Shown here in pieces: positions 15,372 to 23,034 of a stretch of DNA of 33,306 nucleotides. The notes under the pieces were generated by a model. That model was not told the origin of the DNA. It did not search any database and saw only the letters and a program-made list of their open reading frames with translations. The translations under genes and the position numbers were made by a program. The stretch is from Bacteroidota bacterium (GTDB lineage Bacteria; Bacteroidota; Bacteroidia; Palsa-965). Where the stretch lies: NCBI GenBank assembly GCA_003151415.1, contig PLXK01000020.1, forward strand, positions 1 through 33,306. Reading direction: 5' to 3'. Every line of letters starts with the position of its first letter. Positions within the stretch are counted from its first letter, which is position 1.

Positions 15372-17554
15372 CAGTTTCCGAGTTCCAATTGATTCTTTAC
15401 AAGTTCGTAATATTCTCCGCGTTTGGCGGTAAGTTCGGCATGATTGCCCACTTCAACAATCACGCCCCGGTTCAGCACAACAATCTGGTCTGCGTTCTTG
15501 ACGGTACTTAAGCGGTGTGCAATTACCACAACGGTCTTTCCCTGAAAAAATTCATTCAGGTTGTTCATGATGATTTTCTCGTTGTTTGAATCCAGTGCAC
15601 TGGTGGCTTCATCGAAGAAAAGATAATCGGGATCCTTGTACACGGCCCGTGCAATGAGTATTCTTTGTTTTTGCCCGCCGCTCATGCCAATGCCTTCCAT
15701 ACCTATTTTTGTGTTGTAACCCATGGGCATTCCATCAATCAGTTCCTTGATATTGGCAATGTGCACGGCATGACGCAGTTTGTCTTTGTCGATGACTTCT
15801 TCTCCCACGGCAATGTTGTTGGCAATGGTATCCGAAAAAATATAACCCTCCTGCATCACCACACCGCACATCGATCTCCAAAGCTTGGCTGAAACCGTCG
15901 GAAGCGAGTATTGCCCGACTTTGATATCTCCCGAGGAAGGATCGTAAAACTTCATCAGGAGCTTCAGTAATGTGGTTTTCCCGCTGCCGCTGGAACCCAC
16001 AATGGCGGTGATTTTATTGACCGGAATGGTTAGGTCCAGGTTTTTGAGCACCAGTTCGCCGGCCGAACCCGAGTAATGAAAAGAAACTTTATTGAGAAAG
16101 ATGGATCCCCGGCCTTCCATCTCATAGAGCAGTTCCTTTTCATAATGCTCCTCATCTTCTTTGCTGTGGATTTCGGAAAGCCGCTCAAGGCTCAGGCGTG
16201 CATCCTGCAGGCTTTGTACGAAGGTAACGAGTTGCAGAATCGGGCCGTTGAGCTGTCCGATGATATAACTGATTGAGAGCATTTTGCCCAGGGTGATCTG
16301 GCTTTCAATGACAAGTTTTGCAGCGAGGAAGGTGATGAATATATTTTTCAGTTCATTGATCAGGCCGGAACCCACATTTTGTGTTTGTTCCAGGGAAAGG
16401 CCTTTGAGGCTGGTTTTGAAAAGCCGCACCTGGATGCTTTCCCACTGCCAGCGTTTCTGACGTTCGGCATTGTGCAGCTTAATCTCCTGCATGCCGGTAA
16501 TGAGTTCCATGACCTTGCTCTGGTTCTGGGAGTTTTGTGTGAAACGTTTGTAGTCAAGATCTTCCCTTCGTTTGAGGAAGAAGACGATCCACAAAAAGTA
16601 TAAGAGGCTGCCGCCGATAAAGACACAGAAAATGCTCAGGCTGTAAAACGCAAGGACACCGCTGAAGATGATCAGGTTGATCAGCGAGAAGAGCACGTTC
16701 AGCGATGTGGATGTCAGGAACGTTTCGATGCGGTGGTGATCGCCGATCCGCTGCATGATATCGCCGGTCATTTTGGCATCAAAAAACGAGATGGGCAGCT
16801 TCATCAGTTTTACAAAGAAGTCTGAAACCAGCGAAATGTTTATCCGGCTGCTGATGTGAAGCAGGATCCAGCCCCGTATGATTTCGATGCTGATCCTGCC
16901 GACGAAGAGCATGATCTGGGCAAAAAGTATCAGATAGATAAATTTAAGATCCTGATTCTGAATCCCGATGTCAACAATGCTTTGAGTCAGGAAAGGAGCG
17001 AGCAGAGCCAGAAAACTGCCTGCCGTCAGTCCGATGAGGAGCTGTATGATCAGTTTTTTGTAACGGAATAGATACTGGAAAAGGAAGGAGAAACCTTTCT
17101 TCTTTTTTTTATCTCCGGGTTCTTCTTCCTCGGTGAAAAAATCGGGTGTCGGTTCCAGAAGAAGAAGAATGCCTTCGTCTTTGTCGCTTTGCCAGCATTT
17201 CAGGAACTCTTCTTTGGTATAAGTCAGCAAGCCATGAGCCGGATCGGAGACATAGATTCGGTCTTTCTTGACTTTGTAGATGACAATAAAATGATTCTGG
17301 TTCCAGTGGCCGATACAGGGAAAGGGGGCCTCTTCCACAAGTTTTTCATAAGTCACCTTGACACCGAGAGTGCGGTAGCCTATTTTCTCGGCGGCTTCGC
17401 TGAGTCCGAACAAACTGCTTCCCAGCCGGGTGGTATTGGCCAATTGCCTGAGCTGAGGAAGGGTAAAACTTTTGCCGTAATACTTAGAGACGATACGCAG
17501 ACAGGTAGGACCGCAGTCCATTTCATCAGGTTGTCTGTAATGAGGAAAAGCCAT
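15371..17554 (-). CDS. Peptidase-containing ABC exporter (PCAT; C39 bacteriocin-type)
   Basis: A 727-residue fused exporter. The N-terminal C39 peptidase (1-~135) has the oxyanion Gln8 and catalytic Cys14 in QPDEMDCGPTC, the His in GHWNQNHFIVIYKV and the Asp in VSDPAHG. A charged linker (EEEEPGDKKKKK) precedes six transmembrane helices (~165-440). The ATPase has Walker A GSSGSGKTT (~519-527), signature MSGGQKQR, Walker B YLFFDEATSALD and H-loop AHRLST. PCATs cut a leader after a double-Gly motif and export the peptide. No double-Gly leader ORF was found next to it, so the substrate is unknown. It is divergent from the second LytS/LytTR pair. Confidence 0.95.
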   Translation of the reverse strand: MAFPHYRQPDEMDCGPTCLRIVSKYYGKSFTLPQLRQLANTTRLGSSLFGLSEAAEKIGYRTLGVKVTYEKLVEEAPFPCIGHWNQNHFIVIYKVKKDRIYVSDPAHGLLTYTKEEFLKCWQSDKDEGILLLLEPTPDFFTEEEEPGDKKKKKGFSFLFQYLFRYKKLIIQLLIGLTAGSFLALLAPFLTQSIVDIGIQNQDLKFIYLILFAQIMLFVGRISIEIIRGWILLHISSRINISLVSDFFVKLMKLPISFFDAKMTGDIMQRIGDHHRIETFLTSTSLNVLFSLINLIIFSGVLAFYSLSIFCVFIGGSLLYFLWIVFFLKRREDLDYKRFTQNSQNQSKVMELITGMQEIKLHNAERQKRWQWESIQVRLFKTSLKGLSLEQTQNVGSGLINELKNIFITFLAAKLVIESQITLGKMLSISYIIGQLNGPILQLVTFVQSLQDARLSLERLSEIHSKEDEEHYEKELLYEMEGRGSIFLNKVSFHYSGSAGELVLKNLDLTIPVNKITAIVGSSGSGKTTLLKLLMKFYDPSSGDIKVGQYSLPTVSAKLWRSMCGVVMQEGYIFSDTIANNIAVGEEVIDKDKLRHAVHIANIKELIDGMPMGYNTKIGMEGIGMSGGQKQRILIARAVYKDPDYLFFDEATSALDSNNEKIIMNNLNEFFQGKTVVVIAHRLSTVKNADQIVVLNRGVIVEVGNHAELTAKRGEYYELVKNQLELGN

Positions 17555-17847
17555 ATACTGATTCTTGGTCGGTTTAAGGATTTTTCTCCCGAGAACTGTC
17601 GGGATGCAAAAGCGCTTGAGCTCCTATATGCCGGATATTCGTAAGCTGAAAATAATATTCATTCGGTATAGTTGAACGGCAATCTATGCCAATGTTACTA
17701 AAATATTTGCAATCTTTTCAGGACTTACGACCGAAAAGGGCCATTCTTCCTGATGAAGAAGGGCATTATTCATCATCAGATTAGGCCTTTGTGTATACAG
17801 ATTCAAGCACTTGGGATATTTCTGCCCTTTTTTACTCGCGGAATCCG

Positions 17848-17855
17848 TAATTTTG
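17848..17855 (+). promoter_or_regulatory. -7 promoter element for the second LytS gene
   Basis: TAATTTTG, an exact TAnnTTTG match 17 bp before ATG 17873 and downstream of the alternative start at 17753, which argues for the shorter protein. No TTTG is found at the expected upstream distance. Confidence 0.4.
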
Positions 17856-17872
17856 AGAGAAGATTTTCTTTC

Positions 17873-18901
17873 ATGAATCAAACCGTATCCACACATTCGC
17901 GCCGCTATGCCTGGTTGATTCACCTTGTTTGCTGGCTTTGCATTTTTGCTCTTTTTACCCTGATCCGTTATGTTTCGGGAGATCATGAGGATTTCAGTTT
18001 TGTGTTCCGGCCTTTTTTCGTTCTGTTTCACCTCTATATTGTCTCTCTTTTCTACTTCAATGCGTATGTTGTTGTGCCTTATGCGCTTTACCGCAAAAGC
18101 GTGTTGTTTTATGTTTTGAATACCCTGACTTTTGTCCTTGCTTTTGGCGGATTGATTTACATAACCACCTCCATCAATCACATCCACCACCACCACCACT
18201 ATTCATCCTTCTTTTTTGGCGCCGTTTTTCCAGGACTCTTTGTCTGTGCCGTGAGCACAAGCTACCGGATCATTCGGGACAGGCTTCGGTCTGAGCAAAT
18301 GCTTCAGGAAAAGGAAAATGAACATCTCAAAACCGAATTGTCTTTTTTGCGCTCGCAGGTCAGTCCGCATTTCATGTTCAATGTGCTGAACAACATTGTT
18401 TCCCTTGCCAGGAAAAAATCGGATCTTGTTGAAGGAACGGTCATTCAGCTCTCGCAACTGATGCGTTACATGCTCTATGAGTCAGACGAAGACAAGGTGT
18501 CGCTGGACAAGGAAATAGATTATCTGCGCAATTATATTGATTTGCAGGTGATGCGTTTTGGAACAGAAGTGAAAGTGGATTTTGAGGCAGAAAATTCCGA
18601 TCCGCAAAGTTCTATTGAGCCCATGTTGCTTATTCCCTTTGTTGAAAATGCATTCAAGCATGGTCTGGGCATGATCGAACATCCGGAAATCAGCATCAGC
18701 CTGAAAGGCACACCGAAGGAACTGAGGTTTCATGTGAAAAACAAAACCGGCGGTACCGAAGAGGAGAAAGACAAAAACTCCGGTATTGGGTTGCAGAATG
18801 TGCGTCGCCGGTTGAATCTTTTGTATGGCGGCAACCACCATCTCGAAATTACGCGAACGGCAGATACTTATTTTGTTGACCTAATTCTGAAATTCAAATG
18901 A
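17873..18901 (+). CDS. LytS/YehU-type sensor histidine kinase (second pair)
   Basis: A 342-residue protein from ATG 17873; the frame is open 40 codons further upstream, but that extension lacks family character. Four membrane segments lie in ~12-140, with a His-rich loop (NHIHHHHHY) before the last one that could bind metal. A coiled linker follows, then the phospho-acceptor His166 in QVSPHFMFNVLNNI, the N-box VENAFKHG, and GIGLQNVRRRLNLLYG. It differs clearly from the first pair in sequence, so it is not a recent duplicate. The stop overlaps the next start (ATGA). Confidence 0.92.
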   Translation: MNQTVSTHSRRYAWLIHLVCWLCIFALFTLIRYVSGDHEDFSFVFRPFFVLFHLYIVSLFYFNAYVVVPYALYRKSVLFYVLNTLTFVLAFGGLIYITTSINHIHHHHHYSSFFFGAVFPGLFVCAVSTSYRIIRDRLRSEQMLQEKENEHLKTELSFLRSQVSPHFMFNVLNNIVSLARKKSDLVEGTVIQLSQLMRYMLYESDEDKVSLDKEIDYLRNYIDLQVMRFGTEVKVDFEAENSDPQSSIEPMLLIPFVENAFKHGLGMIEHPEISISLKGTPKELRFHVKNKTGGTEEEKDKNSGIGLQNVRRRLNLLYGGNHHLEITRTADTYFVDLILKFK

Positions 18902-19611
18902 TTCAATGTCTCGCTGTTGATGATGAAGCACTTGCCCTCGATCTGCTCGAAGACAATATCCGCAAGGTGCCTTTGCTGCATCTGGTGAAACGATGCAAAA
19001 ATGCGTTCGAAGCTCTGGAGGTCATGCAAAAGGAAAAAATTGACCTGATCTTTCTGGATATCCAGATGCCCGGAATCACAGGTCTTCAGTTTCTGCAGAG
19101 TCTTCCGGTCCAGCCAATGATTGTTCTGATAACTGCATATGAAAAATTCGCCCTGGAAGGATTCAACCAGAATGTGGTCGATTACCTGGTTAAACCTGTT
19201 TCTTTTGAGCGCTTTCTGAAAGCGGCAAACAAGGCCATTGAATTGCACGGGTTGAAAACAAAAGCAACCCTGTCCGAACCTCCAGCCGAATATCTGTTTG
19301 TCAACTCCGAGTACAACCTGGTTAAAATTGTGCTTTCGGATATCACCCACATCGAGGGGTTGAAAGATTACATCAAAATTCATCTCGCGTCAACGCCCAA
19401 GCCCGTCATTACCCGGCTTAGCCTGAAAAGCATTGAAGAGAAACTACCGGCAAGGAAATACATCCGCGTGCATAAATCATTCATCATTTCGGTTGATAAA
19501 ATCGCCTCCATCCGGAACAACCGGATTAGGCTGGTCAATGCCGAGGTGCCCATCAGCGAATTTTACAGGGAGAACCTGTTTAAACTGATTGAGGGAAAAA
19601 ATCTGATCTGA
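18898..19611 (+). CDS. LytTR family response regulator (second pair)
   Basis: A 237-residue protein. The receiver has acidic residues at 8-9 (VDDEALA), phospho-acceptor Asp54 (FLDIQMPGITG), LITAYEKFALEGF and the Lys in YLVKPVSFERF. The LytTR domain (~133-237) has VKIVLSDITHIEGLKDYIKIHL and KYIRVHKSFIISVDKIASI. Translationally coupled to its kinase. The TonB-dependent receptor gene begins 85 bp downstream with its own promoter element in the gap, so regulation of that receptor is a reasonable inference, not something shown. Confidence 0.94.
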   Translation: MIQCLAVDDEALALDLLEDNIRKVPLLHLVKRCKNAFEALEVMQKEKIDLIFLDIQMPGITGLQFLQSLPVQPMIVLITAYEKFALEGFNQNVVDYLVKPVSFERFLKAANKAIELHGLKTKATLSEPPAEYLFVNSEYNLVKIVLSDITHIEGLKDYIKIHLASTPKPVITRLSLKSIEEKLPARKYIRVHKSFIISVDKIASIRNNRIRLVNAEVPISEFYRENLFKLIEGKNLI

Positions 19612-19666
19612 TTTCAGGATAAATGTGATGAACAGGGGCTGAACGCCGGATAAGGCCGTATTTGAC

Positions 19667-19674
19667 TATTTTTG
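19667..19674 (+). promoter_or_regulatory. -7 promoter element for the TonB-dependent receptor gene
   Basis: TATTTTTG, an exact TAnnTTTG match 22 bp before ATG 19697. The upstream part is not conserved, as could be expected of an activator-dependent promoter. Confidence 0.45.
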
Positions 19675-19696
19675 CACATTCAAATTATACAATGCA

Positions 19697-22381
19697 ATGA
19701 AACTACACCGCTTCTTCCTTGCTGTCATTATGTGTATGGCCTTCCATGGCTTTGCCCAGTATCCAGGCGCCGGAGGCGGGCGTTCCATGAACATGAATGT
19801 GGGCCACATTTACGGTAAAATACTGGACAGCGTCAGCGGGAAACCGATGGAATATGCTGTTGTCGAAGCTTTCGGTTACAAATACGATACAATCAAACAT
19901 TCGGGGAGAGTGACTATTCTTACCGGAGACCTCACCAAATCCAATGGGGATTTCAATCTTGAAAATCTTCCCGTTATGGGGGAACTGACAATCAAAATTT
20001 CAGCTTTGGGTTATAAACCCATTGAAAAAAAATTCAGTTTCAATATAGACAGACAGAAGGCCATGAAACAGCGCGGCCAATCCAACGGATCCGACCAGGG
20101 CTCTGGAGCATCGGCCATGCTCAACATGACGGACAAGGATATCGGCAATATCAAAATGAAACCGGATGTAAATACGCTCAAAGGGGTGACTATTGTTTCC
20201 GAAAGACCCGATGTGGAAATCAAGCTGGATAAGAAAATATACAACATCGAAAAGAACCTGACCATAACAGGCGGAACAGCCGAAGATGCTCTGAAGACAA
20301 TACCTTCCATTACCGTGGATCTCGATGGCAATGTGGCCATGCGCAATGCCAGTCCGCAGATATTTGTTGACGGCAGACCCAGCTCCCTGACCATTGACCA
20401 GATTCCGGCAGATGCCATTGAAAGCATTGAAGTCATTTCAAATCCTTCGGCAAAGTATGATGCTTCCGGAGGGATGGCCGGCATCATCAATATTGTGCTG
20501 AAAAAAAACAAAAGAACAGGATACAACGGCAGCATACGCACAGGTGTGGATATGCGCGGCAAGATCAATGCAAGCGGCGATTTCAACGTGAGGGAAGGCA
20601 AAATCAATGCATTTGTCAGCGGTGCTCTTCATCAGCGCCAGTCCATTGGAACGAATGTGACTTACCGCGATAACCTGATCCCTTCGCCCATTACAAACAC
20701 CAATATTTATCAAACCGACCCAAGCACCATGGCCGGATATTTCGGGATGGTACGTGGAGGTTTTGATTACTTCATGAATAACAGAAACACATTCACCGTT
20801 TCAGGAAACATGGGCATCGGGGTTTTTCATTCAACCGACATGATGACCACCCGAACCGATTCGTTGTTTCCATGGCGCGAAGGCAAATCCCTGAGTACCC
20901 GAAACTCGGTATCTGACCGGGTTTTTAATACGCTGGGTGCTTCACTGCTTTACAAACACCTCTTTCCAAAAGAAGGAAGGGAACTCACAGCTGATGTCAA
21001 TTACAATTCCAATATCGGAACTTCCAAAGGCAATTACGCCACCCAGTACACAGACACTAGCGGCATCATGTACCGTCCGCAGGTACTTCAGCAACAGCAG
21101 GGAGGAAGCACCAGTCAATTTATTACCGTGCAAAGTGATTACACCACACCTGTGGGAAAGACAATGAAAGTGGAAGGCGGGGTGCGGGCTTCGATTAAAA
21201 ATTATGTTTCCGAAAGCAACAGCTATATCTATGATCCTTTGGGAAATGAATATGTCCAACTGAAAGCTTTTGGTGTCAATTATACCTTTACCGATCAGGT
21301 ATATGCAGCCTACGGAACCTTTAGCCAGGAGCTTAAAAAATTCAGTTACCAGGTCGGGTTGCGTGTGGAAAGCTCACTCTATGCCGGACAATTCAGGGAC
21401 TCCACATCAAAATATCAGTACCAGTATCCGCTCGTTCCATTCCCCAATTTATCGATGACCTATCATTTGGATGATAAGGACGATCTGCAGCTGAGCTACT
21501 CCAGAAGAATCAACAGACCCAGTTTCTTTCAGTTGATTCCGGCCACCGACTTTTCGGATTCACTCAATGTCAAAAGAGGGAATCCGGGTCTCAGACCTGA
21601 GTTTACAAACTCGCTTGAATTGAGCTACCTCAAGTCTTTCAACCGTTCAAACACATTCATGTTCAGCGGATTTTACAAGAATTCGAGCGACCTGATTACA
21701 AATTACCAGTTGCTGGAAATGAATCCGGTTCTTCACCGGCAGATTATCATCAATACCTATGAAAACGCGTTGTCAAGCAATTCCTACGGCGGAGAGCTGA
21801 CATCCAAAAACAGTTTTGGAAAAATTCTGGAAACCACAGCCAACGTCAATGTATACTATACCGTTATCGATGCCAGCAATGTCACAGCCGGGCTTATTAA
21901 TAAGCGCCTGAACTGGTTCGCACGTTTATCGGCCACTGTGCATTTGCTTAAAAATCTGAGTCTGCAGATGACCAGTGAATATACGGCCAAATCGAATCTC
22001 TCGCTGAACTCTGGCGGTGGTGGAGGAAGATGGGGTGGAATGGGTGGCGGCGGTGGAGGCGGAATGCTTGGCGGGGGCAGTGCCAGTTCAACGGCGCAGG
22101 GCTATACACTTCCTGTGTTTTATCTTGACGGTGGCATCAAATATGAATTTCTCAAAGATAAAAAGGGAGCCCTTACGCTCAATTGTGCCGATATCCTCAA
22201 GACCAGGGTTGTTAAAGTACATTCTGAATCTCCTTATTTTATCCAGGATGCGGCCCGCACAAAAGACCAGCAGTTTTTCCGTCTGACCTTCAGTTACCGC
22301 TTTGGTAAATTTGATGTGTCGCTCTTCAAAAGAAAAAACACGAAGACCAATACAGAAGGAATGGATAACATGCAGATGTAA
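19697..22381 (+). CDS. TonB-dependent receptor-like outer-membrane beta-barrel protein
   Basis: An 894-residue protein. Signal peptide ~1-20 (MKLHRFFLAVIMCMAFHGFA). A carboxypeptidase-regulatory-like beta-sandwich (~35-115) begins HIYGKILDSVSGKPMEYAVV; the plug domain (~165-275) includes FVDGRPSSLTIDQIPADAIE and the IEVISNPSAKYDASG segment; the remainder is an outer-membrane barrel of the OMP_b-brl_3 type, with LSYSRRINRPSFFQL near residue 600. Near residues 773-797 is a glycine-rich insert (GGGGGRWGGMGGGGGGG), probably an extracellular loop. No SusD partner follows, so this is not a classical polysaccharide-utilisation pair. Transported substrate unknown. Confidence 0.92.
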   Translation: MKLHRFFLAVIMCMAFHGFAQYPGAGGGRSMNMNVGHIYGKILDSVSGKPMEYAVVEAFGYKYDTIKHSGRVTILTGDLTKSNGDFNLENLPVMGELTIKISALGYKPIEKKFSFNIDRQKAMKQRGQSNGSDQGSGASAMLNMTDKDIGNIKMKPDVNTLKGVTIVSERPDVEIKLDKKIYNIEKNLTITGGTAEDALKTIPSITVDLDGNVAMRNASPQIFVDGRPSSLTIDQIPADAIESIEVISNPSAKYDASGGMAGIINIVLKKNKRTGYNGSIRTGVDMRGKINASGDFNVREGKINAFVSGALHQRQSIGTNVTYRDNLIPSPITNTNIYQTDPSTMAGYFGMVRGGFDYFMNNRNTFTVSGNMGIGVFHSTDMMTTRTDSLFPWREGKSLSTRNSVSDRVFNTLGASLLYKHLFPKEGRELTADVNYNSNIGTSKGNYATQYTDTSGIMYRPQVLQQQQGGSTSQFITVQSDYTTPVGKTMKVEGGVRASIKNYVSESNSYIYDPLGNEYVQLKAFGVNYTFTDQVYAAYGTFSQELKKFSYQVGLRVESSLYAGQFRDSTSKYQYQYPLVPFPNLSMTYHLDDKDDLQLSYSRRINRPSFFQLIPATDFSDSLNVKRGNPGLRPEFTNSLELSYLKSFNRSNTFMFSGFYKNSSDLITNYQLLEMNPVLHRQIIINTYENALSSNSYGGELTSKNSFGKILETTANVNVYYTVIDASNVTAGLINKRLNWFARLSATVHLLKNLSLQMTSEYTAKSNLSLNSGGGGGRWGGMGGGGGGGMLGGGSASSTAQGYTLPVFYLDGGIKYEFLKDKKGALTLNCADILKTRVVKVHSESPYFIQDAARTKDQQFFRLTFSYRFGKFDVSLFKRKNTKTNTEGMDNMQM

Positions 22382-22399
22382 TGCTGCCTTGAATGGCCC

Positions 22400-22417
22400 G
22401 ATTCATTCCCTTGAATC
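22400..22417. terminator. Small hairpin between convergent genes
   Basis: GATTCA (22400-22405), a 6-base loop, then TGAATC (22412-22417), sitting between the stops of the receptor gene and the frameshifted gene. The stem is short and has no strong T-run, so a bidirectional terminator role is only possible. Confidence 0.25.
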
Positions 22418-22425
22418 AGTCTTTA

Positions 22426-22927
22426 TCAGGATTCCCTGTACTTTGAAAAAGGAAACCAGATTTTTCTTTCCTGTTTTTGAAAAGCAACATATAAATAAAC
22501 CACTTCAGTTCCAGCTCCGATTTTGTATTTTTCGTTGTCAGGAATCACGAAACTGGCATGGAGGTCATCGCATTCGAAACTGATTGTGATGTATCCTGAA
22601 ATGCGCTTCTTTTGATAGAAGACAATTCCCAGATCGCTTGATGAGCAGGACAAAGAAGGCATCCCATAGGTGCTTGTGTCATTGATGATGCGCGAAAATT
22701 CGGCAAACCGGCCGGTACTTAAATTGGAACAGAACCGAAAGCAGGCATTCAGGGTATTCTCAAAAACAACAGGAAGTTTGCTGCCCTTGCATTTTGACCC
22801 GTCGAGCGAATAGATGGCAATGGAATCAAACGCAGGAACGTTTTTGTTTTGCGGGTATGCCTCCGGACTCTGTCCAAATAAAAAAAACAGGAATTAAGCT
22901 CACAAAAAAGGCAATGCGGTGTTTCAT
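22426..22927 (-). pseudogene. Small secreted protein gene, frameshifted in a homopolymer
   Basis: From ATG 22927 the frame encodes a signal peptide start (MKHRIAFFVSLIPVFF) but ends prematurely about 22 codons after the A8/T8 run at 22880-22887. Removing one base from that run joins it in frame to an uninterrupted stretch reading LFGQSPEAYPQNKNVPAF and continuing to the stop at 22426, giving a 166-residue secreted protein with six or so Cys residues. Residues after the join include ISGYITISFECDDLHASF and KIWFPFSKYRES. Either the array has one base too many through sequencing error, or the gene is off by slippage. I recognise no function. Confidence 0.75.
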
Positions 22928-23034
22928 TGTTCAGGATACATGTTTCAAAAGTGGGAGATTTTTCAATTCGAAAGCCGATAGAACCTGGAGTATTTCCTTT
23001 CGGAAAATGACGAAGGAAATAAATCAAAACCTGC

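Noticed and set aside
17555-17872. Search for a double-Gly peptide precursor between the exporter and the LytS gene.
   Set aside because: The short frames found on both strands (for example 12 codons from an ATG on the minus strand) have no leader-like sequence.
22008-22090. GGN-rich stretch as a possible non-coding repeat or CRISPR-like region.
   Set aside because: It is in frame inside the receptor and encodes the glycine-rich insert; no repeat-spacer structure.
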